This document shows positions 57,330-64,000 of a DNA stretch of 64,000 nt, piece by piece (within the stretch, counting starts at the first letter, position 1; each line of letters opens with the position of its first letter). This DNA comes from ZC4RG30 sp964455685. GTDB taxonomy: Bacteria > Pseudomonadota > Gammaproteobacteria > Steroidobacterales > Steroidobacteraceae. The notes beneath the pieces were generated by a model, which worked only from the letters and a program-made list of their open reading frames with translations, was not told where the DNA came from and made no database searches. The stretch lies in contig CAYVZE010000001.1 of the NCBI GenBank assembly GCA_964455685.1, positions 57,462 through 121,461 of the forward strand, given 5' to 3'. The translations under genes were made by a program, and so were the position numbers.

Positions 57330-59836
57330 CGGAAGTTCTTCGACACGGTCGCGAACCACTCCCGCGGCCGTCCCGGCGCGCCCACGCGCCCGGTGGTCGG
57401 CGCGCCGGTGCGCAGCGTGGCCGAACCCTTCTGGTGCCAGTACAGCTTGTCGAAGGCGTTCAGCGCGCCCACTGCCAGGCGCCAGTCGCTGTCGGCGGGC
57501 TCGAAGGTCAGGCGCAGGTTCACCAGGCCGTAGCCGCCATTGCGGTCATCCGGATTGCGCTGGGGCAGGCTCGGCGTGCCGTTGGTGCGGTAGGACTGGA
57601 ACGCCCAGTCCACGCGCGGCGTCACGGCGGCACCGTTGCCCAGCCTGAAGGCGTACTGCATGCCGGCGTTGAAGTTCCACCTGGGCTGCAGCACCGAGGA
57701 GGGATGGCGGTAGTTGATCGCCGTCGGGTCGTCCTGGTCCCCCTTGAACTTGTTGTAGCCGATGGCGGCATTGATCATCCACGCGCGCACCGGCACCAGC
57801 GAGATCTCGGTCTCGAAGCCCCTGACTTCGCCGGGCGACTGCATGTAGTAGAACCAGGTCGTGCCATTGCGCGCGTTGCCGGCCTCCGGCGGCAGGTCGC
57901 CGGCCGGCGTGCCGGGCGGGCACGGATCGGTGCCACCCAGGCCGAACACCGGTTCGCCTGGATCGATGCCGTTGTTGACGATGGTGCACTGGCGCGCGCC
58001 GACCTGCGTCAGGCGCTTGGCGTAGTCCATCAGGAACACCGCCGAGTTGATGCGCAGGCGGCGGTCGAACAGCTCCAGCTTGGCGCCGAGCTCGTAGCTG
58101 GTGACCTCCTCGCCATCCAGCGGCTGCAGCTGCTCCGGCGTGAAGATGCGTGGCGTGATGCCGGCAGAGGTGAAGCCGTCGGCCACCGACACGTACAGGA
58201 ACAGGTCATCCGTGGCCTGGAAGTCGAAGCCGGCCTTGAAGCTCACGTGGTCGCTGCCGAACTTCACCGGCTCTGGCGCCACGTACTGGCCCACGCCGTA
58301 GTGGCGGAACCAGTTGCTCTTCTTCTCGTCCGAGTAGCGCAGGCCGCCGGAGATCGCCAGCCGGTCGGTGAGCTTGTAGTTCAGGTGGCCGAACACCGAG
58401 GTGTTCTCGGTGGTGTACAGGTCATCCGCGGTGAAGCGCAGGTTGAAGGTGACGAAATTGGCCACGTTGTAGGCCCGGCTGCGCGAGTCGTAGTAGAACG
58501 CGCCCAGCGTCCAGTCCAGCCGGTCATCGAACGCCAGGCCGGAGAGCTGCATCTCCGCCTGGAACTGCCGGTGCTCCTGCTCGGCGGGCGTCTGTTGCAG
58601 CTCGAACGGCGTCAGGTCACTGTCGTTGATCCAGGTGGTGTCGTAGGTGCGGTAGCCGGTGATGAACTTCAGGTGCACCCGGTCGCTGACGTCGTAGTCC
58701 GCCGTTCCGGAAACACCCCAGGCACGCAGCCGCGAGTCCGCGTCCCACGAAGTGCCGTCGACCGCATTGCCGAAGGTCGCGAAGTTGGTGTACGGATCAG
58801 GCGAGACCATGGCCTGCTCCATCTGCGTGATGCTCAGGCCGTACCGGTTCAGGATGGTGGCGGCATAGCCCGTGTCGTTGCGGGCGGTGAGCTGGGTCTC
58901 CACGCCCGGGTCGGCAATCTGCGAAGAGATGTCGGCCGCGAGGTTCAGCTCCAGCCGGTCGCTGGCCAGGAAGCGCAGCTGGCCGCGCGCACCGATCGAC
59001 TCCGAGCCGCCCAGCTTGCCGAGCTCACAGCCGCCGCGCGGATCGAGCGCCTGCGGGAAGTAGACATCCTGCGGGCTGTTGGGCGCCACCGCCACGCCAC
59101 CGGCGCCGATGCCATCGCCGATGCCGGCCAGTTCCGGCGTACCGCGACGAACCATCTCGCAGGTGAAATCCAGCCGCCTGCCGTAGCCATCCTGGCGGCG
59201 CGCGATGCCCGAGACGCGCGCGAACAGCCTGTCGGGCACCAGCGTGAAGTTGGCCACGCCCTTCACGTCGATGCGATCGCGCGAACCATAGGTGGCCTCC
59301 AGCGTGCCGCCGCCCTGGCCGTCCGGCTTGCGCGAGATCAGCCGCACCGCGCCGCCCATGGTATTGATGCCGAACAGCGTGCCCTGCGGGCCGCGCAGCA
59401 CTTCCACGCGCTCCAGGTCGAGCAGGTCCATGGTCGAGCCGGTGAGCGTGCCGTGGTAGATGTCGTCGATGTAGATGCCCACGGCCGGCTCGAAGGCATA
59501 GCTCGAGTCGCCCTGGATCACGCCGCGCATGCCGATGGTCTGCGTGGGGCCGTAGTTGCTGGCCGACTGGCGGATGAAGGCATTGGGCACCGTCGTGCCC
59601 AGGTCGCTGACGTTGGTCGCGCTGCGGGCCTCCAGGTCCTCTGCCGTCAGCGCGGAGATGGCGATCGGCGTGGACTGCAGGCGCTCCTCGCGGAAGCGGG
59701 CGGTGACCACCACTTCGTCCAGCTCCTCGTCTGCCGACGGCGAGGCGGCGAAAAGGCTGGCTGGCGGATTCAGCGCGCAGGCAACTGCAGCGGCGACCAA
59801 GGACAGACGGAAACGCGCATCACGAGAACGCGGCAT
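57326..59836 (-). CDS. TonB-dependent outer-membrane receptor
   Basis: An 836-residue receptor. Sec signal (residues about 1-31), TonB box ELDEVVVTAR, plug with DLGTTVPNAFIRQSASNYGPTQTIGMRGVIQGD and LERVEVLRGPQGTLFGINTMGGAVRLISRKP, then a barrel ending ...WFATVSKNFR with a C-terminal aromatic. Two paired cysteines in long extracellular loops (DFTCEM, GGCELG). Its gene faces the GH51 gene, and the two share a CTAG stop overlap at 57326-57329. A role in taking up arabinose-containing oligosaccharides is likely from location but not shown by sequence. ATG 59836 follows GGGGGG. Confidence 0.92.
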   Translation of the reverse strand: MPRSRDARFRLSLVAAAVACALNPPASLFAASPSADEELDEVVVTARFREERLQSTPIAISALTAEDLEARSATNVSDLGTTVPNAFIRQSASNYGPTQTIGMRGVIQGDSSYAFEPAVGIYIDDIYHGTLTGSTMDLLDLERVEVLRGPQGTLFGINTMGGAVRLISRKPDGQGGGTLEATYGSRDRIDVKGVANFTLVPDRLFARVSGIARRQDGYGRRLDFTCEMVRRGTPELAGIGDGIGAGGVAVAPNSPQDVYFPQALDPRGGCELGKLGGSESIGARGQLRFLASDRLELNLAADISSQIADPGVETQLTARNDTGYAATILNRYGLSITQMEQAMVSPDPYTNFATFGNAVDGTSWDADSRLRAWGVSGTADYDVSDRVHLKFITGYRTYDTTWINDSDLTPFELQQTPAEQEHRQFQAEMQLSGLAFDDRLDWTLGAFYYDSRSRAYNVANFVTFNLRFTADDLYTTENTSVFGHLNYKLTDRLAISGGLRYSDEKKSNWFRHYGVGQYVAPEPVKFGSDHVSFKAGFDFQATDDLFLYVSVADGFTSAGITPRIFTPEQLQPLDGEEVTSYELGAKLELFDRRLRINSAVFLMDYAKRLTQVGARQCTIVNNGIDPGEPVFGLGGTDPCPPGTPAGDLPPEAGNARNGTTWFYYMQSPGEVRGFETEISLVPVRAWMINAAIGYNKFKGDQDDPTAINYRHPSSVLQPRWNFNAGMQYAFRLGNGAAVTPRVDWAFQSYRTNGTPSLPQRNPDDRNGGYGLVNLRLTFEPADSDWRLAVGALNAFDKLYWHQKGSATLRTGAPTTGRVGAPGRPREWFATVSKNFR

Positions 59837-59934
59837 GACTACCCCCCGGCATGGTTCTTGTTGTGCGGAGTCCCTGCGTGGGGACCCCTGTCCCGCCGAA
59901 GATCGCACGCAGGGGCCGGGAGAGGCAAGCGCGG

Positions 59935-59958
59935 GCCGGCGCGCCGCAGCGCCGGCCG
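59935..59958 (-). terminator. Hairpin after the hibernation factor gene
   Basis: GGCCGGCGC (59935-59943) and GCGCCGGCC (59950-59958) form a perfect 9-bp GC stem with a 6-base loop, 14 bases past the hpf-like stop in its direction of transcription. Confidence 0.5.
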
Positions 59959-59972
59959 GAAACAAGGCGGGC

Positions 59973-60299
59973 TCAGGCGCCCGGCTTGTTGTCGTGCAAA
60001 CGACCCAGGTCGTGCTCGATGAGACGGTACAGCTTGCCGGTGGCGCCGGTCAGCGCCTGGCGCATGGTCGCCGCGTATTCCGTGACCACGTAGGGCGGAC
60101 GCCCCTCGATGCGGGCCTCGACCGTGCAGCGCTTGTCGTCGCCACCGCCCTTGACCGCGTTCTCGTCGCTCATGTGCACCTCGACCCGGGTGATCTGGTG
60201 CGCGAACCGGGCCAGCTCCCGCTCGATGAACGCGGACACGCTGGTGCCCAGCGCCTCGGTGGCCGTCACGTGTTCGCCGCCATTGACCCTGATCTGCAT
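59973..60299 (-). CDS. hpf: Ribosome hibernation factor (HPF/RaiA family)
   Basis: A 108-residue protein of the S30AE fold, short form without the C-terminal dimerisation domain. IERELARFAHQITRVEVHMSDEN and RCTVEARIEGRPPYVVTEYAATMRQALTGATGKLYRLIEHDLG follow the beta-alpha-beta-beta-beta-alpha pattern. Such proteins block the ribosome decoding centre in stationary phase or anaerobiosis. Start ATG 60299 has GGAGG about 6 bases upstream. A TATACT -10-like box (60338-60343) and a 22-base palindrome lie before it. Fits the theme of the 6-14 kb stress cluster. Confidence 0.85.
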   Translation of the reverse strand: MQIRVNGGEHVTATEALGTSVSAFIERELARFAHQITRVEVHMSDENAVKGGGDDKRCTVEARIEGRPPYVVTEYAATMRQALTGATGKLYRLIEHDLGRLHDNKPGA

Positions 60300-60337
60300 T
60301 CGATGCCTCCTGGTCACACCAGTACCGTGGGCTGGCC

Positions 60338-60343
60338 AGTATA
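60338..60343 (-). promoter_or_regulatory. Possible -10 box for hpf-like gene
   Basis: On the minus strand TATACT (5/6 to TATAAT) lies 39 bases before the ATG. No -35 match is found 17 bases upstream, consistent with an activator-dependent promoter (see palindrome at 60365). Confidence 0.4.
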
Positions 60344-60364
60344 GGTGCGGGCAGCCTGCCGCGC

Positions 60365-60386
60365 GTATCCGGAGCACTCCGGATAC
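60365..60386. promoter_or_regulatory. 22-bp palindrome upstream of hpf-like promoter
   Basis: GTATCCGGAG (60365-60374) and CTCCGGATAC (60377-60386) are perfect inverted arms around two bases. Its centre lies about 35 bases upstream of the TATACT box. It could be an operator for a dimeric regulator, or a terminator hairpin of the cytochrome gene 83 bases upstream; both are inference. Confidence 0.5.
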
Positions 60387-60468
60387 CCAGGCCACAGCAA
60401 GACCACCGAGGCCCCCTTGGGCGCCTCCCCCGACGGCGCCTCAGCGCGCGGCCGCAAGGCCCGCGGCC

Positions 60469-61038
60469 TTACTGCCCGCCCTGTTCCGGATACCAGAACC
60501 GGCCGTGGCAGGAGGCACAGGCCTCGTTGAGCTGCCCGGACAGCGTGTCCAGCGCATTGGCATCGCGCGCGTCGACGGCGGCGAGGATGGCGTCGGACAC
60601 CTCCACCAGCCTGGCGGCTTCGGCCTTGAAGGCCTCGGGTGCGGCATCGACCAGGGCCTGCACCTTCGCGGCGTCGGCGGCGCCGGGCGCCTCCTCGCCC
60701 TGCAGCTTCACGCCGGGCGCGGCGACTTTCAGGCCGGAGGTATCCTGCAGGCCCGCGGCGGCCGCGCGCATGTCGCTGGCGAGCTGCCGCAGCGTGCCCC
60801 ACTCCTCGTCACTGAGCAGCGCGGCGTCGAGGTTGCCCTCGTCGTCGTAGAGCTTGCCGGACAGCTCCCAGATCTGGTTGGACTGCGGCGTGAAGGCATT
60901 CGCCATCACTTCCTGCAGCGTCGGCGACGAAGTGGCGGTGGCCGCAGCAGGCGCGGCGACGTCGGATGCCTCGCGGCTGCAGGCGGCCAGCCCGGCCGCG
61001 CAGCCCGCCAGGATCAGCACAGGTGCAAGACGGATCAT
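60469..61038 (-). CDS. Predicted lipoprotein cytochrome, c-prime-like (C-terminal haem)
   Basis: A 189-residue protein with lipobox GLAAC (about Cys20) and a single haem motif CASCH about 15 residues from the C-terminus, the place it has in class II cytochromes c (c-prime, c556). The rest is helical, with ALDTLSGQLNEACASCHGRFWYPE as the last helix and an N-terminal helix VMANAFTPQSNQIWELSG. Cytochrome c-prime types bind NO or serve electron transfer; lipid anchoring suggests an electron-transfer or NO-scavenging role at the membrane. GGGAGG precedes ATG 61038 by 6 bases. Confidence 0.8.
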   Translation of the reverse strand: MIRLAPVLILAGCAAGLAACSREASDVAAPAAATATSSPTLQEVMANAFTPQSNQIWELSGKLYDDEGNLDAALLSDEEWGTLRQLASDMRAAAAGLQDTSGLKVAAPGVKLQGEEAPGAADAAKVQALVDAAPEAFKAEAARLVEVSDAILAAVDARDANALDTLSGQLNEACASCHGRFWYPEQGGQ

Positions 61039-61113
61039 GTTCTGCCTCCCGGTAAACGGGCCGATTCTAGCGGCGAAACTCCCTGGCGGCATTGCGGGGA
61101 ATACCGAGGCGCC

Positions 61114-62754
61114 TCACCCGAACCGCTCCTCCAGCAGGTCGATCTCGCGCACCAGCCGGCGCGTGTCGGCATCGGAGAGCTGGTTCGCGCGCGCCAGCGC
61201 GAAGATGGTGTCGCGCTCGGCCCGCAAGGCCGCCAGGCGGATCTCGCGCTCGTAGGCCTCGCCGCGGCGGAACCGCTGCGCGGACTCGTCATCCTGCTGG
61301 TGGCCGTGGATGCGGCGCTCGTAGCTCTCCAGCACCCGGGCCGCCACCTCGGCGTAAAGGTCCGCGTCGGCCGCGGCCGGATCATGCGTGGCGACCTGCT
61401 GCTGGACCGCGGCGATGGCCGCCTCCGCCGCCTTCACCCGCGCGCGGTCGACCTCCGGGTCCTCGCCGTGGCCCGGCATGTGCAGCCCCCGCAGCAGGTG
61501 CGGCAGGAAGAAGTTCGAGGCCAGCAGCGACATCACGATCACGCCGGCGGCAAGGAAGATGGCCAGGTCGCGCGCCGGGAACGGCGAGCCGTCGGCCAGC
61601 AGCAGCGGCAGCGTGAGCACACCCGCCAGGGTGATGGCGCCGCGCACGCCCGCCACCGACATGGCCGCGACGATGCGGAAGCTCGGCTGCGCGCGCGCCT
61701 GCGCCGGTTCGCCCCGCCACCGGCCGATGACCGTGTCGATGCGCAGCGAGCACCACACCCACAGGAAGCGCATCACCGCCAGGCCGAAGTTGATCACCAG
61801 CACGTAGACCGCCAGCCACAGCGGATTGTCGTGCTGGGTCTCCTGCACCACCATCACGGCGCGGTCGAAGATGCCTGGCAGCTGCTCGCCCAGCAGCACG
61901 AACATCACGCCGTTGAGCGCGAACTGCACCGTGTCCCACACGGCGGTGCGCTGGGTACGGGTGGAGCCGCGCGCCTTGCCCGTCATCTCCATGTAGCTCA
62001 TGGTGATGCCGGCGGCCACCGCCGCCAGGATGCCCGAGCAGTGCAGGTGCTCGGCACCGATGTAGGACAGGAACGGCAGCAGCAGGCTGATCAGCACCTG
62101 GCTGCCCGACTCCTCGCCGAAGCGCACATTGAGCCGGCCCTTCAGCTGCATCACCGCCCAGGTGATGCCCACGCCGATGGCCACGCCGCCGACGAACAGC
62201 CACAGGAAGGTCAGGCTGGCATCGGCCAGCGAGAAGACACCGGTCAGCGCCGCCGCCACCGCGAAGCGGAAGCACACCAGGCCCGACGCGTCGTTCAGCA
62301 GCGACTCGCCCTCGAGGATGTGCTGCAGCCGCGGCGGCACCGGGATGCGCTTGGTGATCGCCGACACCGCCACCGGGTCCGTGGGCGAGAGGATGGCCGC
62401 CAGCGCGAACGCCACCGGCATGGGCATGGCCGGGATCAGCCAGTGGATGAACCAGCCCATGCCCAGCACGGTGATGAACACCAGGCCCAGCGCCAGCGCC
62501 AGGATCATGCGGTGGTCGTGCAGCAGGCCTTCCTTGGGGATGCGCCAGCCGTCCAGGAACAGCAGCGGCGGCAGGAACAACAGGAAGAACAGGTCCGGGT
62601 CGAGGCGCACCGCGTCGTCGGTGAAGATGGCGATCAGCGCGCCCAGGCCGATCTGCACCAGCGGCGTGGGGATGGCGACCGGCAGCACGCGGACCACCAC
62701 GCCGCTGACCACCACGGCCGCAAGCATCACCAGGACCAGCTCGATCGCTCCCAT
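61114..62754 (-). CDS. CPA1 Na+/H+ antiporter
   Basis: A 546-residue membrane protein of the NhaP/CPA1 family. The conserved core has FLLFLPPLLFLDGW (TM3), ALAAILSPTDPVAVSAI (TM4-5) and ILEGESLLNDASGLVCFRFAVAAAL (the ND ion-binding motif of TM6), with about 12 helices in residues 1-430. The C-terminal 110 residues are a soluble, charged helical tail (DDESAQRFRRGEAYEREIRLAALRAERDTI), probably regulatory. It exports Na+ in exchange for protons. Stands 27 bases downstream of a YkgJ-like gene, same strand. Confidence 0.92.
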   Translation of the reverse strand: MGAIELVLVMLAAVVVSGVVVRVLPVAIPTPLVQIGLGALIAIFTDDAVRLDPDLFFLLFLPPLLFLDGWRIPKEGLLHDHRMILALALGLVFITVLGMGWFIHWLIPAMPMPVAFALAAILSPTDPVAVSAITKRIPVPPRLQHILEGESLLNDASGLVCFRFAVAAALTGVFSLADASLTFLWLFVGGVAIGVGITWAVMQLKGRLNVRFGEESGSQVLISLLLPFLSYIGAEHLHCSGILAAVAAGITMSYMEMTGKARGSTRTQRTAVWDTVQFALNGVMFVLLGEQLPGIFDRAVMVVQETQHDNPLWLAVYVLVINFGLAVMRFLWVWCSLRIDTVIGRWRGEPAQARAQPSFRIVAAMSVAGVRGAITLAGVLTLPLLLADGSPFPARDLAIFLAAGVIVMSLLASNFFLPHLLRGLHMPGHGEDPEVDRARVKAAEAAIAAVQQQVATHDPAAADADLYAEVAARVLESYERRIHGHQQDDESAQRFRRGEAYEREIRLAALRAERDTIFALARANQLSDADTRRLVREIDLLEERFG

Positions 62755-62781
62755 TCGCTCTCCTCGATTGCGTCTTGTGTC

Positions 62782-63060
62782 TCAGCCCGCCGCCGGTGCC
62801 GTCTGCTGCTCCAGCCAGGAAAGGCCCCGGAGGGCCTCCTCGCGGTCCGTGCCGCACATGGCCGGCGTGGGGCGCAAAGATACGCACACGGCCGGCCGCT
62901 CCGGGGACCCGAACAGCCGGCAGCGCAGCTGGTCATCCAGCTGCACGCAGGGCACGCCGGCGGGCTTGCCATGCGGCATGCCCGGGATCGGCGTGGAGAT
63001 CGAAGGCGCTATGCAGCAGGCGCCGCAGCCGGCCCGGCAGGTCGTGGTGGTGGCGGACAT
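62782..63060 (-). CDS. YkgJ-family cysteine-cluster protein
   Basis: A 92-residue protein with eight cysteines: C-x3-C-x2-CC near the N-terminus (TTCRAGCGACC), then PCVQLDDQLRCRLFGSPERPAVCVSLRPTPAMCG. This spacing fits the YkgJ family, thought to bind a zinc or iron-sulphur cluster; function unknown. It is cotranscribed with the antiporter downstream (27 bases) and possibly with the DMT transporter, whose gene lies 67 bases away. Confidence 0.84.
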   Translation of the reverse strand: MSATTTTCRAGCGACCIAPSISTPIPGMPHGKPAGVPCVQLDDQLRCRLFGSPERPAVCVSLRPTPAMCGTDREEALRGLSWLEQQTAPAAG

Positions 63061-63127
63061 GGACTGCCATCTTTCGACACCGGCGGCCGTTGCGCCACGG
63101 ATTTGTAGGCGCTGGCGGCCCCGGGGC

Positions 63128-64000
63128 TCACGGCGGACCGGACAGCGGCTGCGCCGCGCGCGGGACCACCGTGTCCCGGTGGATCAGGTACAGCCCGCTG
63201 CCCACGATGATGGCCGCGCCCAGCCACGTCATGCCATCCGGCAGCGCGTGCCAGACGAAGACGTCGAACAGCACCACCCAGACCAGGGCCAGGTACTCCA
63301 GCGGCGCGAGCTGGCTGGCCTCGCCCAGGCGGAAGGCATGCGTAAAGGCGATCTGCGCCAACGTGCCCGTGAGGCCGATGATCGCAACCACCGGGTAGTG
63401 CTCGCGCGGCACGGGGCGCCAGTCGAAGGCGGCCACGGTCCCCGCCAGGATGCCCATCAGCACCAGGAACCAGAACACCAGCGCTTCCGGGCTGTCGCGC
63501 AGCGCCAGCTTGCGAACCGTGATGGCGGCAAAGGCGTAGAACAGCGCCGAAGCAAGCAAGGCCAGGCCCGGGAGCACGGCCACCCCGGACATGCCCGGGC
63601 GCAGCACCACCAGCACGCCCGACAGGCCGACCACGATGGCTGCCCAGCGCCGCAGCCCCACCCTCTCCCCCAGCAGCGGAACCGCCAGCGCGGTGATCAT
63701 CAGCGGCGCCACGAACACGATCGTGTAGGCGGTCGACAGCGGCACCCTCGCCACGCCGTAGATGAAGCAGACCATCATGCCCAGCGCGATGACGCCGCGG
63801 AACAGGTGCAGCGGCCAGTGGATGCGCAGCAGCGTGTGCTGCCTGCCGCGAAGGAAGATCCACAGCAGCACCGGTGGCACGGCCGCGATGGTGCGCAGGG
63901 CCGCGACCTGGAAGGGGGAGTAGTCGGCGGCGATCCACTTGATGGAAGCGTCCATCGTGGCGAAGAGGAGGCCGGCGAGGAGCATCCAGGCGGAGGCGGT
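63128..64000 (-). CDS. EamA/DMT-superfamily transporter, N-terminus off the right edge
   Basis: At least 290 residues, open to the window end on the minus strand, so the start may lie outside; an internal ATG at 63985 gives 285 residues. Two EamA repeats are visible, each with five helices: LLFATMDASIKWIAADYSPFQVAALRTIAAVPPVLL in the first and YAFAAITVRKLALRDSPEALVFWFLVLMGILAGTV in the second, with PLLGERVGLRRWAAIVVGLSGVLVV between. Typical 10-TM metabolite exporter, substrate unknown. The C-terminus (VVPRAAQPLSGPP) is complete. Confidence 0.85.
   Translation of the reverse strand, partial: TASAWMLLAGLLFATMDASIKWIAADYSPFQVAALRTIAAVPPVLLWIFLRGRQHTLLRIHWPLHLFRGVIALGMMVCFIYGVARVPLSTAYTIVFVAPLMITALAVPLLGERVGLRRWAAIVVGLSGVLVVLRPGMSGVAVLPGLALLASALFYAFAAITVRKLALRDSPEALVFWFLVLMGILAGTVAAFDWRPVPREHYPVVAIIGLTGTLAQIAFTHAFRLGEASQLAPLEYLALVWVVLFDVFVWHALPDGMTWLGAAIIVGSGLYLIHRDTVVPRAAQPLSGPP

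Noticed and set aside
57254..60022. A 922-codon open frame antisense to the TonB receptor
   Set aside because: Shadow of a real, well-recognised receptor gene; composition dominated by Arg, His, Ala, Gly and Val with no motif.
60109..63108. A 999-codon open frame antisense to hpf, the cytochrome and the antiporter
   Set aside because: Crosses three well-supported genes on the other strand and is rich in His/Gln/Arg typical of antisense frames.
1..64000. CRISPR array, IS element, integrase, phage genes or attachment sites
   Set aside because: No regularly spaced repeats, transposase motifs, terminal inverted repeats or recombinase genes were seen.
1..64000. tRNA or rRNA genes
   Set aside because: All intergenic regions are short (under about 180 bases) and none shows a tRNA T-loop (GTTCRANNC) with matching acceptor stem.

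Overview
The window is one 64-kb stretch of a high-GC, gene-dense bacterial chromosome scaffold. A yheU (UPF0270) homologue at 30074, the neighbouring ldtD/mepK pair, long TonB-dependent receptors and many SDR, MFS, DUF3237 and SnoaL-like genes suggest a gammaproteobacterium of an oligotrophic, polymer- or xenobiotic-degrading type (Steroidobacterales/Nevskiales-like). That placement is inference; no rRNA or tRNA is present to fix it. A run of 100 N (4257-4356) shows a draft assembly, and the 52 bases on either side of the gap are identical, so an alcohol dehydrogenase gene that looks interrupted is almost certainly intact.

1-6.1 kb: end of a DUF2807 surface protein, a flavin reductase, a convergent peptidoglycan pair (MepK-like endopeptidase and LdtD-like L,D-transpeptidase), the zinc alcohol dehydrogenase and a 14-TM DHA2-type exporter.

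6.1-14.3 kb: a stress / low-energy cluster, mostly co-directional. It holds a GNAT acetyltransferase, a FixL/FixJ-like two-component pair, an Hsp20 chaperone with a candidate RNA thermometer in its leader, a DksA/TraR zinc-finger protein, a ManC-like nucleotidyltransferase, a CBS-pair protein, a PAS hybrid kinase, a tandem universal stress protein, and a convergent PduL phosphotransacylase. A ribosome hibernation factor of similar theme lies at 59973.

14.4-45 kb: an accessory catabolic region built largely of exported proteins. It includes two paralogous, internally repeated secreted proteins (14430, 42068), an exported or lipidated GH51 arabinofuranosidase with an esterase, a type II quinohemoprotein alcohol dehydrogenase that looks lipidated, three DUF3237 proteins, two SnoaL-like proteins, several MFS transporters, a TonB receptor / amidohydrolase / TolB-like operon, a TetR regulator divergent from a five-gene operon that includes an exported fumarylacetoacetate-hydrolase-fold enzyme, and exported alpha/beta hydrolases. 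A two-gene module (DUF6152 protein plus an unnamed repeat protein) occurs twice, at 19653-21559 and 37412-38655. Gly/Pro/Ala-rich inserts recur in four exported proteins of this region.

44.3-59.8 kb: an L-arabinose / arabinofuranoside locus. A lactonase, a YtfQRT-YjfF-type ABC importer, a GguC-type FAH-fold enzyme and an SDR sugar dehydrogenase fit oxidative pentose breakdown. A second, MalFGK-type ABC importer, a cytoplasmic GH51 arabinofuranosidase and a TonB receptor fit oligosaccharide uptake: receptor to outer membrane, GH51 lipoprotein and esterases outside the cytoplasm, ABC importers, then intracellular GH51 and oxidation. The sugar-acid dehydratase and semialdehyde dehydrogenase needed to finish the pathway are not in the window.

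59.9-64 kb: ribosome hibernation factor, a lipidated c-prime-like cytochrome, a CPA1 Na+/H+ antiporter, a YkgJ-type cysteine cluster protein and a DMT transporter running off the right edge. No intergenic stretch exceeds about 180 bases.
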